Source of the DNA: Curtobacterium sp. MCPF17_052
Lineage (GTDB): Bacteria > Actinomycetota > Actinomycetes > Actinomycetales > Microbacteriaceae
DNA length: 64,000 nt
Reading direction: 5' to 3'
Assembly: GCF_003234085.1 (NCBI RefSeq)
Contig: NZ_QKSD01000014.1
Location: 46,223 to 110,222, forward strand
A model generated the notes under the pieces. That model was not told the origin of the DNA, did not search any database, and was given only the letters and a program-made list of their open reading frames with translations. A program made the translations under genes and the position numbers. Positions within the stretch are counted from its first letter, which is position 1, and every line of letters starts with the position of its first letter. Below, piece by piece: positions 16,996-27,222 of the stretch.

Positions 16996-18125
16996 GCTGC
17001 TGCGATCCTCCATCCGCGACCCTCGAGTTCCTCGACGAGTCGCTGTTCGTGCTCCGGGACGACCGACACCTCGACGATGCCGATCTGCGCCCGGGGCGAG
17101 TGCTCGAGGCGCAGGTCCTCGAGGTTGATGCCGAGTTCCCCGATGGTGGTGAGGAGTTCGGCGAACTGCCCGGGTCGGTCGTCGATGAGGACGACGACCT
17201 GGGCGAACCGTGCGGTGGACCCGTGCTTGCCGGGCAGCCGTTCGACCCCGCGGTTGCCCGAGGCCATGGTCTCGGCGATCGCCCGAGGCGACCCGGCTGC
17301 GGCGGGGTCGGCGAGCGCGGTGAGCACCCGGTCGAGTTCGTCGCGGAGGTCGGCGAGCACCGGCCGGATGTGCTCGGCGTTGGCTCCGATGATCTGCACC
17401 CACAGCCCGGGGTCGCTCGCGGCGATGCGCGTGACGTCTCGGACGCCGCCGCCCGCCAGACCGAGCGCTTCGCCGGGAGCGTCCCGCAGGCGCGAGGCCA
17501 TCAGCGTCGCGACCAGCTGGGGCGCGTGCGACACCACGGCGACGGCCCGGTCGTGCGACTCGGGGTCCATCGGGACGACGGTCGCGCCGAGATCGAGTGC
17601 CAGGTGCTCGACCACGGCTGCGCGCTGGTGGCTGATGTCGTCGTGTCCGGCGATGACCCAGGGGCGACCGATGAACAGGTCGGCGCGGGCGGCGGTCGGA
17701 CCGCTGCGTTCGCGGCCCGCCATCGGGTGCGAGCCGATGTACCGCGAGACGTCCGCTCCGGCGGCGCGGAGTCGGTCGAGCGGCCCGGACTTGACGCTCG
17801 CGACGTCGGTGACGACGGCGTCCGGGTGCGCGCGGAGTTCGCGTTCCACGACGGTCGCGGTGACGTCCGGCGGCACGGCGACCACGATGAGTTCGGGGTC
17901 GTCATCCGCTGCCGGGAGTCGTCCGGCGCCGTAGTCGACGGCGAGCGCCAGCGCGGCCGGGGAGACGTCGTCGAGGACGACGTCCACGCCCTTGTCGCGC
18001 AGCGCCAGTCCGATGGAGGCGCCGAGCAGTCCGGCCCCGACGATCCGCACCGGCCCGCGGACGCGGCGGTCGGTCTCGGCGCGCGACAGGCGGCTGTCGG
18101 TCGCGGTCGTGCTGGCGTCGATCAC
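16986..18125 (-). CDS. tyrA: prephenate dehydrogenase
   Basis: This 379-residue enzyme of tyrosine synthesis has an N-terminal Rossmann motif, [16 protein letters not shown], and a catalytic-type region [11 protein letters not shown] (His in GSHPMAG), with [12 protein letters not shown] further on. A C-terminal ACT domain ([20 protein letters not shown]...[11 protein letters not shown]) probably binds tyrosine for feedback inhibition. It converts prephenate to 4-hydroxyphenylpyruvate using NAD+. The start is GTG 18125 with a weak Shine-Dalgarno. Its stop overlaps the cmk start by 10 bp. Gene order tyrA-cmk-der is conserved in actinobacteria. Confidence 0.93.
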   Translation of the reverse strand: MIDASTTATDSRLSRAETDRRVRGPVRIVGAGLLGASIGLALRDKGVDVVLDDVSPAALALAVDYGAGRLPAADDDPELIVVAVPPDVTATVVERELRAHPDAVVTDVASVKSGPLDRLRAAGADVSRYIGSHPMAGRERSGPTAARADLFIGRPWVIAGHDDISHQRAAVVEHLALDLGATVVPMDPESHDRAVAVVSHAPQLVATLMASRLRDAPGEALGLAGGGVRDVTRIAASDPGLWVQIIGANAEHIRPVLADLRDELDRVLTALADPAAAGSPRAIAETMASGNRGVERLPGKHGSTARFAQVVVLIDDRPGQFAELLTTIGELGINLEDLRLEHSPRAQIGIVEVSVVPEHEQRLVEELEGRGWRIAAAWA

Positions 18126-18246
18126 CGGGCAAGCCTATCGAGCGCGGGTGCCGGGCAGCAGGACGGCGCCGGGCCTGTGGAGAAGTCCCCACCGGTCCCG
18201 GCGCCGTCCGTGTCGCGGTCGGCCCGCAACGGTCAGTCTCCGACGG

Positions 18247-20607
18247 TCAGTCCGTGCTCTCCGCGTCGTCGTCCCCGGTGCGGGTGTCCGCGGTCCGGGC
18301 GATGCCGAGCAGCTTGCCGAGTTCGACCGTGGTCAGCTCGCGCACCTCACCCGGCGCCAGGCTGCCGAGCTGCAGCGGTCCGAACGACCGGCGGACGAGC
18401 TCGAGCACCGGGTGTCCGACGGCTTCGAGCATGCGGCGGACGATGCGGTTGCGGCCGGAGTGCAGCGTGATCTCGACGAGCGACTCCCCGCGCGAGGACT
18501 CGAGCAGCCGTGCCTTGTCGGCGGCGATCTGGCCGTCCTCCAGCTCGATGCCGTCGAGCAGCAGCTGCAGCGTGGAGGGGACCATGTTGCCGTCGACCTT
18601 CGCGACGTAGGTCTTCGTCACGCCGAAGGACGGGTGTGCCAGGACGTGGGCGAGCCCGCCGTCGTTGGTCAGGATGAGCAGCCCGGCGGTGTCGAAGTCG
18701 AGACGGCCGACGTTGAACAGCCGCTCCTCGAACTGGTCGACGAACTGTGACAGGTCGGGACGGTCGTGCTCGTCCTGCATGCTCGACACCACACCGGTCG
18801 GCTTGTTGAGCACGACGTACCGCCGAGAGGTGTCGGTCTGCACCGGCACACCGTCGACCGCGACCTCGTCGGTGTCCGGGTCGACGCGGCGTCCGAGCAT
18901 GTCGGCGACCTCGCCGTTCACCGTGACGCGGCCCTCCGAGATCAGGTTCTCGGCGACCCGTCGGCTCGCCACACCCGCAGCGGCGATCACCTTCTGCAGG
19001 CGCTCACCGCCTTCCTGGAGGTCCGGCTCGCCCCCGTCGGTCGCCGTCCCGTCCGCCGGGTCCCAGTCGGGGATGATCGGGCGTTCGGGCGTGCCCTCGA
19101 CGGGGCGACCGGCGTCGTCGCGCTCCCCGGCCGGGAGCGGCGTGGTCCTCTTGCGTGCCGGGTCGTTGCGGGGGCTCGTCGTGCCACCGACGTAGCGGCG
19201 CCCGTTGTGCCACACGCTGCTCGGGGCGCCGTCCGGGCTCCGGCGGTCCTCGCGGCGGGGGTCGCTGCCACGCTCGGCTCCACGGTCGTCCGGACGGCGG
19301 GAGGCCCCGCGGTCGTCACGCCCGCGGTACCCGCCGCGCTGCTCGTCACGGCCACCACGGTCGTCACGGCCACCACGGTCGTCACGGCCACCGCGCGAGT
19401 CGCGTCCCTGGTACCCACCGCGCTGCTCGTCACGGCCACCGCGCGAGTCGCGTCCCTGGTACCCACCGCGCTGCTCGTCACGGCCACCGCGCGAGTCGCG
19501 TCCCTGGTACCCACCGCGCTGCTCGTCACGGCCACCACGGGAGTCGCGTCCCTGGTACCCGCCACGCTCGTCCCGTCCGCCGGTGCGGCGGTCGCCGGAG
19601 TCGTCGCGGCGCACGAAGCGGCCGCGGTCGTCGTCACGGCTCACGAAGCCGCCACGGTCGTCGCTGCGTCGGTCGGCACCGCGCGTGTCCCGGTCCGGAC
19701 GTCCGCGGTACCCACCGCTGGTGCGGTCGTCACCACCGCGGTACCCGCCGGAGGAACGGTCGTCCCGCCCGCGGTACCCACCGCTGACGCGGTCGTCACC
19801 ACCGCGGTACCCACCACGGTCACCCGTGCTGCGCTCGTCGCGGCCATGGTAGCCACCGGTCGGCCGATCTGCGCCACGTTCGTCGCGGCCGCGGAACCCG
19901 CCCGTCGGCCGGTCACCACCACGGTCGTCCCGACCGCGGAACCCGCCGGAGGAACGGTCGTCACGACCGCGGTACCCGCCACTGCTCCGGTCGTCGCCGC
20001 CACGGAAACCTCCGGTCGGACGGTCTCCACCACGTTCGTCGCGGCCGCGGAACCCGCCCGTCGGACGGTCCCCACCACGTTCGTCGCGGCCGCGGAACCC
20101 GCCGGAGGAACGGTCGTCCCGACCGCGGTACCCGCCACCGCTCCGGTCGTCGCCGCCACGGAACCCGCCCGTCGGACGGTCCCCACCACGCTCGTCACGC
20201 CCGCGGAACCCGCCCGTCGGACGGTCCCCACCACGCTCGTCACGCCCACGGAACCCGCCCGTCGGACGGTCCCCACCACGCTCGTCACGCCCACGGAACC
20301 CGCCCGTCGGACGGTCCCCACCACGCTCGTCACGCCCGCGGTACCCCCCACGGTCGCCGCCGCCGGCCCGGTCATCGCGCCCGCGGTACCCGCCGGACGA
20401 ACGGTCGTCCCCGCCGCGGTACCCGCCGCGGTCGCCGCCCGCGGCCCGGTCGTCGCGTCCGCGGTACCCGCCGGAGCCGGCCCCGTCGCGTCCGCGGGGT
20501 GCGTCTTCGCGGCGACCGGAGCCTCCCGGCCGGTCACCGCCCGGGCGACCCCCGCCGCGGCGGTCGTCGTCTCGTCGTGCACGGTCGTTCTGGTCAAACC
20601 CGGCCAT
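18247..20607 (-). CDS. rluB: 23S rRNA pseudouridine synthase (RluB-type) with very long Arg/Gly/Asp-rich N-terminal repeat domain
   Basis: Of 786 residues, only the last 253 form the enzyme: an S4 RNA-binding domain ([20 protein letters not shown]), then the synthase domain with catalytic Asp about 637 in [11 protein letters not shown], and [20 protein letters not shown]. The first 530 residues are almost entirely R, G, D, Y/F, S and T, in repeats such as [15 protein letters not shown] and [16 protein letters not shown]. They are probably disordered and RNA-binding, like RGG boxes. ATG 20607 is used; it overlaps the scpB stop by 14 bp. The reaction isomerises a uridine in the peptidyl-transferase region of 23S rRNA. 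Short low-complexity tails are known in actinobacterial homologues, but this one is more than twice the size of the enzyme. Confidence 0.93.
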   Translation of the reverse strand: MAGFDQNDRARRDDDRRGGGRPGGDRPGGSGRREDAPRGRDGAGSGGYRGRDDRAAGGDRGGYRGGDDRSSGGYRGRDDRAGGGDRGGYRGRDERGGDRPTGGFRGRDERGGDRPTGGFRGRDERGGDRPTGGFRGRDERGGDRPTGGFRGGDDRSGGGYRGRDDRSSGGFRGRDERGGDRPTGGFRGRDERGGDRPTGGFRGGDDRSSGGYRGRDDRSSGGFRGRDDRGGDRPTGGFRGRDERGADRPTGGYHGRDERSTGDRGGYRGGDDRVSGGYRGRDDRSSGGYRGGDDRTSGGYRGRPDRDTRGADRRSDDRGGFVSRDDDRGRFVRRDDSGDRRTGGRDERGGYQGRDSRGGRDEQRGGYQGRDSRGGRDEQRGGYQGRDSRGGRDEQRGGYQGRDSRGGRDDRGGRDDRGGRDEQRGGYRGRDDRGASRRPDDRGAERGSDPRREDRRSPDGAPSSVWHNGRRYVGGTTSPRNDPARKRTTPLPAGERDDAGRPVEGTPERPIIPDWDPADGTATDGGEPDLQEGGERLQKVIAAAGVASRRVAENLISEGRVTVNGEVADMLGRRVDPDTDEVAVDGVPVQTDTSRRYVVLNKPTGVVSSMQDEHDRPDLSQFVDQFEERLFNVGRLDFDTAGLLILTNDGGLAHVLAHPSFGVTKTYVAKVDGNMVPSTLQLLLDGIELEDGQIAADKARLLESSRGESLVEITLHSGRNRIVRRMLEAVGHPVLELVRRSFGPLQLGSLAPGEVRELTTVELGKLLGIARTADTRTGDDDAESTD
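19381..19562. repeat. 48-bp in-frame tandem repeat within rluB
   Basis: About 3.8 near-identical units of 48 bp begin at 19381, 19429, 19477 and 19525. On the minus strand each encodes the 16-residue block [16 protein letters not shown]. Units differ by only a few bases, so they are recent duplications or kept uniform by recombination. Confidence 0.9.
20159..20338. repeat. 45-bp in-frame tandem repeat within rluB
   Basis: Four consecutive 45-bp units begin at 20159, 20204, 20249 and 20294. Each encodes [15 protein letters not shown]. More degenerate copies continue towards 19860. Both repeat arrays in this gene keep multiples of three, so copy-number change alters tail length without breaking the frame. 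Confidence 0.9.
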
Positions 20608-21331
20608 CGGGGATCCCTTCGGTCTGCCCGAAACCGTCCGCGCCGTCCTCCAGGAGGGGCGAGATGAGCGGAAGCTCGTCGAGCGAGTTGATGCCGAGTT
20701 GCTGGAGCAGCAGCTCGGAGGTGACGTAGTTGATGGCGCCGGTCTCGGAGTCGGTGAACGACTCCTCGATGAGGCCGCGCGCGACGAGCGTCCGGACCAC
20801 GCCGTCGACGTTGACGGCCCGGATCGCGGCGATCTGGGAGCGGGTGATCGGCTGCTTGTAGGCGACCACGGCGAGGGTCTCGAGCGCCGCCTGGGACAAC
20901 CGGGCGGGGCGCTCGGCCTCGACGAACTGCTCGACGACGGCGTCGAGTTCGGCACGGACGTAGAACCGCCAACCACCGCCGACCTCGCGGAGCTCGAAGC
21001 CGCGGCGGACCGTCCCCTCGACGCCGTCGAAGTCCGCGACGAGGCGGTCGACAGCCTGTCGGACGACGGGCACCGGCGCGCCGACGGCGGCGGCGAGCGC
21101 GACGAGGGACTGCGGCTGGTCGGCGATCATCAGGATGGCTTCGAGCTGCCGGTCGACCGGCGCCGCGACGGGCGGTACGTCGACGGGGGATGTGTCAGGT
21201 GAGCGCCCCGCGGCCGCGGCACGGAGTTCCGACTCGAGGGCGCGGGCGTCCTCGATCTCGTCCGCACCGCCCGGCTCGGCTGATCCTCCGGCGCGCGACC
21301 GAGCGCCGTGCGCGTGCACGTCATCCGTCAT
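20594..21331 (-). CDS. scpB: segregation and condensation protein B
   Basis: The 245-residue ScpB has an acidic, poorly conserved N-terminus of about 60 residues, followed by two winged-helix domains: [24 protein letters not shown] and [39 protein letters not shown]. The [18 protein letters not shown] signature is diagnostic. It bridges SMC with ScpA in the condensin-like complex that compacts newly replicated origins. It overlaps scpA upstream by 11 bp and rluB downstream by 14 bp, forming a coupled parA-scpA-scpB-rluB operon. Confidence 0.95.
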   Translation of the reverse strand: MTDDVHAHGARSRAGGSAEPGGADEIEDARALESELRAAAAGRSPDTSPVDVPPVAAPVDRQLEAILMIADQPQSLVALAAAVGAPVPVVRQAVDRLVADFDGVEGTVRRGFELREVGGGWRFYVRAELDAVVEQFVEAERPARLSQAALETLAVVAYKQPITRSQIAAIRAVNVDGVVRTLVARGLIEESFTDSETGAINYVTSELLLQQLGINSLDELPLISPLLEDGADGFGQTEGIPDGRV

Positions 21332-22214
21332 AGTCGGCTCCCAGGTTCGCGAGGCTCTCGTCCGTCCAGTCGAGCGCGGTCCACCGGAGGACGAGTTCCC
21401 CGAGCGGTTCGAGTTGTTCGAACGAGATGGAGGCGTTCCGGTACAGCTCCAGGATCGCGAGGAAACGAGCCACCACGATACCCGCCTGGTCGACCCCGGC
21501 GATGAGTTCGCGGAACGTGACGTCCGGCGACCCCTCGTCGGTGCGGGTACGGAGGACCGACACCACGATGGCGGCCTGTTCCCGGATGCTCACCGCGGGG
21601 GCGTGCAGGTGGTCGAGGCCGACGGTCGGGATCTCGCGCGGTGCGAAGGCCAGCGCCGCCATCGCCGCGAAGTCCTGCACGGACAGGGTCCAGACCAGCT
21701 CGGGCGTCCGAGCACGGAACCGTTCCTCGAGCCGAACGCTCCGCACGTGTCGTCGCGACTCGGCGCCCCAGCGGTCACCGAACCAGTCCGCGGCCTGCTT
21801 GAACGCCCGGTACTGCAGCAGTCGGGCGAACAGCAGGTCGCGGGCTTCGAGCAGGGCCACGTCCTCGGCGTCGACGAGTTCGCCCTGCGGCAGCAGCCCG
21901 ACGATCTTCAGGTCGAGCAGCGTCGCGGCGACGACCAGGAACTCGCTCGCCTCGTCGAGTTCGTCGCTCGACTCGGCCTGCCGGACGTACGCGATGAACT
22001 CGCCCGTGACGGCACTCAGGGCGACCTCGGTGATGTCGAGCTCGTGCTTCGTGATGAGCGACAGCAGCAGGTCGAACGGCCCGTCGAAGTTGCTGAGGCG
22101 CACCCGGAACCCGGGTGCGGTCGTGGTGCCGACCGGCGCGTCGGTCGCGCCGTCGGCGTGTCCGGCTGCGTCGGACGGGAGGCTCGTGGCCGGGTCCTCA
22201 GGCGACGGCGCCAC
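21321..22214 (-). CDS. scpA: segregation and condensation protein A (kleisin)
   Basis: The kleisin subunit of bacterial condensin has the typical N-terminal motif FRVRLSNFDGPFDLLLSLI with HELDITEVALSAVTGEFIAYV next, and a C-terminal winged helix (DVTFRELIAGVDQAGIVVARFLAILEL). The start is uncertain. GTG 22214 gives 297 residues and overlaps parA by 17 bp; ATG 22250 would add 12 residues but has no ribosome binding site. The 30-40 residues before the conserved part are Ala/Ser/Asp-rich and variable. It works with ScpB and an SMC protein encoded elsewhere. Confidence 0.93.
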   Translation of the reverse strand: MAPSPEDPATSLPSDAAGHADGATDAPVGTTTAPGFRVRLSNFDGPFDLLLSLITKHELDITEVALSAVTGEFIAYVRQAESSDELDEASEFLVVAATLLDLKIVGLLPQGELVDAEDVALLEARDLLFARLLQYRAFKQAADWFGDRWGAESRRHVRSVRLEERFRARTPELVWTLSVQDFAAMAALAFAPREIPTVGLDHLHAPAVSIREQAAIVVSVLRTRTDEGSPDVTFRELIAGVDQAGIVVARFLAILELYRNASISFEQLEPLGELVLRWTALDWTDESLANLGADYDG

Positions 22215-23076
22215 GCTGGACGAGCTCTCGGGCCAGCTGCCGGTAGGCATGGGCCGCAGCGTGGTCCGGAGCCGTCTGCGTGATCGGTCGCGCCGAGACG
22301 GTCGCGTCCGGGAACTTCACGGTGCGCCCGATGACGGTGTCGAGGACGCTGTCGCCGAACGTCTCGACGACACGCTCCATGACCTCGCGCGAGTGCAGCG
22401 TCCGCGAGTCGTACATCGTCGGGAGGATGCCGTCGAGCACCAGCGCCGGGTTCAGCCGGTCGCGCACCTTGTCGATCGTCTCGATGAGCAGCGCGACACC
22501 GCGCAGCGCGAAGAACTCGCACTCGAGCGGGATGAGCACGCCGTGCGCCGCGGTGAGCGCGTTCACGGTGAGCAGCCCGAGGGACGGCTGGCAGTCGATG
22601 AGGATGACGTCGTAGTCGTTCGACACCTTCCGCAGGACGCTCGCCAGGATCTGCTCGCGGGCGACCTCGTTGACCAGGTGCACCTCGGCCGCGGACAGGT
22701 CGATGTTCGCCGGGATGACGTCGAGCAGCGGCACGTTCGTCGGCTGGATGACCTGGTTCGGGTCCTTCACGGCACCCATCAGCAGGTCGTAGACCGTCGG
22801 GATGTCGTGCGTCCGGACACCGAGACCGGCGGACAGGGCGCCCTGCGGGTCGAAGTCGACCGCCAGGACACGGCGGCCGTACTCGGCGAGCGCGGCACCG
22901 AGGTTGATGGCGGTGGTGGTCTTGCCGACCCCGCCCTTCTGGTTGCACAGGGAGATGATGCGGGCGGGACCGTGGCCGTCCAGCTCTTCCGGCACGGGGA
23001 ACGACCGCACGGGCCGACCGGTCGGACCCGTGACGATGTCGCCGGTACCGGAGGCTGTCGTCGGGATGCTGCTCAC
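22198..23076 (-). CDS. ParA-family chromosome-partitioning ATPase
   Basis: This 292-residue protein starts at GTG 23076. It has the deviant Walker A CNQKGGVGKTTTAINLGAAL, then VLAVDFDPQGALSAGLG, the Walker B-like YDVILIDCQPSLGLLT, and DSRTLHSREV. About 40 variable N-terminal residues precede the ATPase fold. ParA-like ATPases bind non-specific DNA in the ATP form and position cargo. This copy sits directly upstream of scpAB, the standard actinobacterial arrangement, and is distinct from the parAB pair near the origin. The region 23077-23180 upstream contains one CGGGAGGC-type motif (23155) and probably the operon promoter. Confidence 0.93.
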   Translation of the reverse strand: MSSIPTTASGTGDIVTGPTGRPVRSFPVPEELDGHGPARIISLCNQKGGVGKTTTAINLGAALAEYGRRVLAVDFDPQGALSAGLGVRTHDIPTVYDLLMGAVKDPNQVIQPTNVPLLDVIPANIDLSAAEVHLVNEVAREQILASVLRKVSNDYDVILIDCQPSLGLLTVNALTAAHGVLIPLECEFFALRGVALLIETIDKVRDRLNPALVLDGILPTMYDSRTLHSREVMERVVETFGDSVLDTVIGRTVKFPDATVSARPITQTAPDHAAAHAYRQLARELVQRGAVA

Positions 23077-23180
23077 CGGGCCATCGTACCGGCGCAGTCG
23101 CGCCGGACCGGGCCGCACCGCCGGGCGGTGGCCGAGGAGGCGGACGGGCCACGGGCCTCCCGGCCGTCGGAGAGCCGGGA

Positions 23181-24011
23181 TCAGGCGGCGCGGAGGGCGA
23201 CGCGCATGCTGTCGACGCGTTCCGCGATGACCGGATCGGAGGCCCACCGCTGCTGCAGGCGCCCGACGAGGTCGGCGATCTGCTCGCGGTCGAGGCCGGC
23301 GATGAGTCGGAGGCCGACCGTCAACTCGGGCCCGGCGAACCGCGACAGCGGGTCCCCCGGCGACAGCTCGACGCGGACCACGGCCGGCTCGGTCTCGATC
23401 GTGCCGGCGAAGGCCTGCGCGACCTCCGGGTCCTCGGAGCACGGCGTCCACGGGAGGTCCTGTCCGAGCGCCCACACCGCGGGTCGGCGGAGCACGAACT
23501 CCGTCGCTGCCGTCGGGTCGAGCACGACGAGCTGCGTGTCCTCGCTCGCGGCGGCCATCGCGACCCGGCGCGACTCGACCGGGATGGGTCGGGCGTCCGC
23601 GTCCCAGGCGCGCATCGCCTCGACCGAGGTGAACGCCGGCATCACCGCACGACCGTCGGGGCCCCCGACCGTGACGATCGAGAGCTCCTGGGTCTTGTCG
23701 ACGATGCGGCCGTCCGGCGTCTCGCCGACGTCACCGGCCTCGGCGACCAGCGGGATGAGCAGCCGTGCGGTGCGGAGGGCATCGACGACCGCGCCGTGCG
23801 GGCCTCCGGAGGCGACCGCGGTGATCGCGGCGACGACGGCGGGATCGGCGAGGCCGTCGTCCTCGGTGAAGGTCGTGTCGTGCGCGTCGAACGTGCGGCC
23901 GGCCCACGGGTTGCCGGCGGAGTCGCCAGCGTGGTCGTGCGCCGCCTGCTGGTCTGCTGCCTGCTCGTCTGGGTCAGGGCCGGCACCCCGACCGTTCGAG
24001 ATGCCCGCCAC
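23181..24011 (-). CDS. SseB-family protein
   Basis: This is a 276-residue protein from GTG 24011. After a polar, Ala/Asp/Gln-rich N-terminus, an SseB-like domain spans about residues 75-200: ARLLIPLVAEAGD, IVTVGGPDGRAVMPAFTSVEAMRAWDADARPIPVESRRVAMAAASED and LVVLDPTAATEFVLRR. The TSxEAMxxW...ARPxP pattern is typical. The family is of unknown molecular role. It begins 4 bp after the hisA stop on the same strand, so it belongs to the histidine operon transcript, as seen in many Microbacteriaceae. Confidence 0.85.
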   Translation of the reverse strand: MAGISNGRGAGPDPDEQAADQQAAHDHAGDSAGNPWAGRTFDAHDTTFTEDDGLADPAVVAAITAVASGGPHGAVVDALRTARLLIPLVAEAGDVGETPDGRIVDKTQELSIVTVGGPDGRAVMPAFTSVEAMRAWDADARPIPVESRRVAMAAASEDTQLVVLDPTAATEFVLRRPAVWALGQDLPWTPCSEDPEVAQAFAGTIETEPAVVRVELSPGDPLSRFAGPELTVGLRLIAGLDREQIADLVGRLQQRWASDPVIAERVDSMRVALRAA

Positions 24012-24015
24012 GGGA

Positions 24016-24762
24016 CTACTCCGACGCGATGTCGAGTGCGGCCGGCAGCGTGAACGCGCCCGTGTACAGGGCCTTGCCGATGATCGCGCCCTCGAGCCCG
24101 TGCGGCACGAGCGTACGAAGCGCGCGGAGGTCGTCGAGCGTCGAGATGCCACCCGAGGCCACCACGGGCTGGTCGGTGCGGTCGCAGACCTGGCGGAGCA
24201 GGTCGACGTTCGGACCCTGCAGGGTGCCGTCCTTTGTCACGTCGGTGACCACGTACCGGGCACATCCGGCGTCCTCGAGCCGGTCGAGCACCTCCCAGAG
24301 GTCCCCGCCGTCCTCGGTCCACCCGCGGGCGGCCAGGGTGGTCCCGCGGACGTCGAGCCCGACGGCGATCTGCTCGCCGTACTGCCCGATCACACGGGCC
24401 GCCCACTCCGGGTTCTCCAGCGCGGCGGTACCGAGGTTGACCCGAGCCGCACCGGTCGCCAGAGCGGCTTCGAGCGAGGCGTCGTCGCGGATGCCGCCGG
24501 AGAGCTCGACGGACACGCCCTCGACCTCCCGGATGGCGTGGGCGATGACCCGTCGGTTGTCACCCCGGCCGAACGCGGCGTCGAGATCCACGAGGTGGAT
24601 CCACTCGGCACCCTGGTCCCGCCAGGTGCGCGCGGCAGCGACCGGGTCGCCGTACCCCGTCTCACTGCCGGCTTCGCCCTGGGTGAGGCGCACCGCCTGG
24701 CCGTCGACGACGTCGACCGCGGGCAGGAGGACGAGGGGCTGGGTGGTGGAGAGCTCGGTCAT
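24016..24762 (-). CDS. priA: bifunctional HisA/TrpF isomerase (PriA)
   Basis: The 248-residue (beta/alpha)8 barrel starts at ATG 24762. It carries [15 protein letters not shown] (catalytic Asp at strand 1), [48 protein letters not shown] (second catalytic Asp) and ASGGIST at the phosphate site. In actinobacteria this protein commonly replaces both HisA and TrpF, isomerising ProFAR in histidine synthesis and PRA in tryptophan synthesis. Whether trpF is missing elsewhere in this genome cannot be seen here. It follows hisH by 20 bp. Confidence 0.93.
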   Translation of the reverse strand: MTELSTTQPLVLLPAVDVVDGQAVRLTQGEAGSETGYGDPVAAARTWRDQGAEWIHLVDLDAAFGRGDNRRVIAHAIREVEGVSVELSGGIRDDASLEAALATGAARVNLGTAALENPEWAARVIGQYGEQIAVGLDVRGTTLAARGWTEDGGDLWEVLDRLEDAGCARYVVTDVTKDGTLQGPNVDLLRQVCDRTDQPVVASGGISTLDDLRALRTLVPHGLEGAIIGKALYTGAFTLPAALDIASE

Positions 24763-24782
24763 GGTCCCGTCGGGATCGGGGG

Positions 24783-25421
24783 TCACAGCGACGAGACCCA
24801 GTTGCGGAGGAGGCGGATGCCCGGCTCGCCGGACTTCTCCGGGTGGAACTGCGTGGCGCTCAACGGGCCGTTCTCGACGGCGGCGACGAAGCGCTCGCCG
24901 TGCTCGGCCCACGTCAGCTTCGGCGCGCGGAACGGACCGTAGGCGTCGAGCGGGAAGTCGGTGACCCCGTAGGAGTGCACGAAGTAGAACCGCTCGTCGC
25001 GGAGGCCGTCGAAGAGCACCGAGTCCTCGGGCGCCTGGACCGTGTTCCATCCCATGTGCGGCAGGACGTCGGCCTTGATCGGCTCGACGACACCCGGCCA
25101 CTGTCCGAGGCCCTCGACATCGGCACCGCGCTCCACGCCACGGGCGAAGAGCACCTGCATGCCCACGCAGATGCCGAGCACGGGACGGCCACCGGCCAGA
25201 CGGTGGTCGACGATCTCGCCGCCGCGGACCCCGTCGAGCTGGTCGACCACCGCGGCGAACGCGCCGACTCCGGGAACGAGCAGACCGTCGGCTGCCAGGG
25301 CCGTCTGCTTGTCGTTCGACAGGGTGACGTCGGCCCCGGCACGTTCGAGTGCCTTCGCCGCCGAGTGGACGTTGCCGGAGCCGTAGTCGAGGACGACGAC
25401 GTTCGGGCGGGCGGTGCTCAC
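24783..25421 (-). CDS. hisH: imidazole glycerol phosphate synthase, glutaminase subunit HisH
   Basis: This is a 212-residue class I glutamine amidotransferase. It has [11 protein letters not shown] at the N-terminus, [12 protein letters not shown] (oxyanion region), the nucleophile Cys in [10 protein letters not shown], and the His-Glu pair in [12 protein letters not shown]. It delivers ammonia to HisF, which must be encoded elsewhere since it is not in this window. GTG 25421 overlaps the hisB stop by 4 bp (GTGA), coupling the two. Confidence 0.95.
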   Translation of the reverse strand: MSTARPNVVVLDYGSGNVHSAAKALERAGADVTLSNDKQTALAADGLLVPGVGAFAAVVDQLDGVRGGEIVDHRLAGGRPVLGICVGMQVLFARGVERGADVEGLGQWPGVVEPIKADVLPHMGWNTVQAPEDSVLFDGLRDERFYFVHSYGVTDFPLDAYGPFRAPKLTWAEHGERFVAAVENGPLSATQFHPEKSGEPGIRLLRNWVSSL

Positions 25422-26020
25422 AGCGTGCCCTTCGTGGACGGGATGCCGTCGACGCGCGGGTCGAGTTCGACGGCGCGGCGCATCGCGCGGGCGAAGGCCT
25501 TGAACTCGGCCTCTGCGATGTGGTGGGGGTCGCGGCCGTCGAGGACGCGGACGTGGACCGTGATGCCGGCGTTCATCGTGATCGCCTCGAACACGTGCCG
25601 GACCATGGACCCGGTGAAGTGTCCGCCGATCCGGTGGAACTCGAAGCCGGCGGGCTCTCCGGTGTGCACGAGGTACGGGCGACCGGAGACGTCGACGACC
25701 GCCTGGGCCAGTGCCTCGTCGAGCGGCACGAGGGCGTCGCCGTAGCGGCCGATGCCCGCGCGGTCACCGAGGGCCTGACGGAGCGCCTGGCCCAGGACGA
25801 TGCCGGTGTCCTCCACCGTGTGGTGTACGTCGATGTCGGTGTCGCCCGAACTCTGCACGCGCAGGTCGATCAGCGAGTGCTTGCTGAAGGCGGTGAGCAT
25901 GTGGTCGAAGAACGGCACGCTCGTCGAGATCTCGGACGTGCCGGTGCCGTCGAGGTCGAGCGACAGGGAGACGGTCGACTCACTCGTCGAGCGGGTGATC
26001 TCGGCGGTGCGCGCGGTCAT
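25418..26020 (-). CDS. hisB: imidazoleglycerol-phosphate dehydratase
   Basis: This is the 200-residue single-function HisB, without the phosphatase domain of enteric HisB. Metal-binding motifs are present: [34 protein letters not shown] and a second HxxxE pair near [17 protein letters not shown]. The enzyme converts imidazole glycerol phosphate to imidazole acetol phosphate. It overlaps hisC and hisH by 4 bp on each side, in the order hisC-hisB-hisH-hisA. Confidence 0.96.
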   Translation of the reverse strand: MTARTAEITRSTSESTVSLSLDLDGTGTSEISTSVPFFDHMLTAFSKHSLIDLRVQSSGDTDIDVHHTVEDTGIVLGQALRQALGDRAGIGRYGDALVPLDEALAQAVVDVSGRPYLVHTGEPAGFEFHRIGGHFTGSMVRHVFEAITMNAGITVHVRVLDGRDPHHIAEAEFKAFARAMRRAVELDPRVDGIPSTKGTL

Positions 26021-27123
26021 GCTGCAACCCTAACGGGCGGCTGCTCGGCGGCGACCTCGCGCATGGCGTCGAGGAACGCGGTGGTCTCCTCAGCCGTGCC
26101 GGCGCTGACACGCAGGTGGTTCGGGATGCCGAGGTCACGCACGATCACGTCCCGCTCCAGCAGGGACTCGAACGCAGCACGCGGGTCGGCGACGCCGCCG
26201 AACAGGACGAAGTTCGACCACGTCTCGTGCGGCTGGTACCCCATGGCCCGCAGCTCCGTCACCATCCGATCGCGCTGCCCGCGGATGTCGTCCACCATGC
26301 GGAGCATCTCCGGGGCGTGACGGAGGGCGGCGACCGCGGCGGCCTGTGTCAGTGCGGACAGGTGGTACGGCAGGCGGACCAGGCGCAGGGCGTCGATCAC
26401 GGCCGGGTCGGCGGCGAGGTACCCGACCCGGGCGCCGGCGAACGCGAAGGCCTTGCTCATGGTCCGCGAGACGACCAGGCGCGGGCGTCCGGGCAGCAGT
26501 GTGAGGGCCGTCGGCTGGCCGGCGGGCATGAACTCAGCGTAGGCCTCGTCGACCATCACGATGCCGTCGGTGGCCTCGTAGACGGCTTCGATGGTCGCGA
26601 GGTCGAGGGGCGTGCCCGTCGGGTTGTTCGGCCCGCAGAGGAACACGAGGTCGGCCTGGTGCGCACGCACCGCGGCGACCGCGGTCTCGGGAGAGATGCG
26701 GAACTCGGCGTCCCGCTCGGCCGCGATCCACCGACTGCCCGTGCTCGAGGCGATGATCGAGTGCATCGAGTAGGTGGGCGGGAACCCGAGCACGCTGCGC
26801 CCCGGACCGCCGAACGCCTGGAGCAGCTGTTGGATGACCTCGTTCGAGCCGTTCGCCGCCCAGATCGACTCGGCACCCAGGCCGTGTCCGAGGTACCCGG
26901 CGAGGGATTCCCGCAACTCGGTGAACTCGCGGTCCGGGTAGCGGTTGACGGTCGCCAGCGCCTGACGGATCGAGGCGACGATGTCGTCGGCCACGTCCTG
27001 CGGCACCGGATGCGTGTTCTCGTTGACGTTGAGTTGCACGCGGACGTGCTTCTGCGGGGCGCCGTAGGGGCTCTGCCCGCGGAGGTCGTCTCGGATGGGG
27101 AGGTCTTCGAGCGTGGTTGCCAC
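26017..27123 (-). CDS. hisC: histidinol-phosphate aminotransferase
   Basis: This is a 368-residue fold-type I PLP aminotransferase. Visible motifs are [69 protein letters not shown] and [18 protein letters not shown], in which the Ser-Lys of TMSKAF binds PLP. GTG 27123 was preferred, with GGAT close upstream; GTG 27177 would add 18 atypical residues. It converts imidazole acetol phosphate plus glutamate to histidinol phosphate. It is the first visible gene of the hisC-B-H-A-sseB transcript. Confidence 0.94.
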   Translation of the reverse strand: MATTLEDLPIRDDLRGQSPYGAPQKHVRVQLNVNENTHPVPQDVADDIVASIRQALATVNRYPDREFTELRESLAGYLGHGLGAESIWAANGSNEVIQQLLQAFGGPGRSVLGFPPTYSMHSIIASSTGSRWIAAERDAEFRISPETAVAAVRAHQADLVFLCGPNNPTGTPLDLATIEAVYEATDGIVMVDEAYAEFMPAGQPTALTLLPGRPRLVVSRTMSKAFAFAGARVGYLAADPAVIDALRLVRLPYHLSALTQAAAVAALRHAPEMLRMVDDIRGQRDRMVTELRAMGYQPHETWSNFVLFGGVADPRAAFESLLERDVIVRDLGIPNHLRVSAGTAEETTAFLDAMREVAAEQPPVRVAA

Positions 27124-27222
27124 CGATCCATCGTAGGCCGCACTGCCCGCATGCTGACCGGCCGTCCGGACGGTCACGCCACGGGCGAACGCCCGCGGGA
27201 TGGCGGACCTCTCAGTACCGGG

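Noticed and set aside
13834..17934. Very long plus-strand ORF (over 1300 codons) opposite der, cmk and tyrA
   Set aside because: It is antisense to three confidently identified genes. High GC removes stop codons, and its translation is low-complexity Arg/Asp/Gly-rich with no domain.
19381..20338. Tandem repeats resembling a CRISPR array
   Set aside because: Units are contiguous at 45 and 48 bp with no unique spacers, encode protein repeats in frame, and have no cas genes nearby.
18766..20667. Plus-strand ORF rich in Val/Thr/Ala/Pro repeats
   Set aside because: It is the mirror of the repeat tail in rluB. Its repeat pattern is fully explained by the coding repeats on the minus strand.
21427..24942. 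Plus-strand ORF of over 1100 codons opposite scpA, parA, sseB and hisA
   Set aside because: An antisense shadow of well-supported genes, with no start signal or domain.
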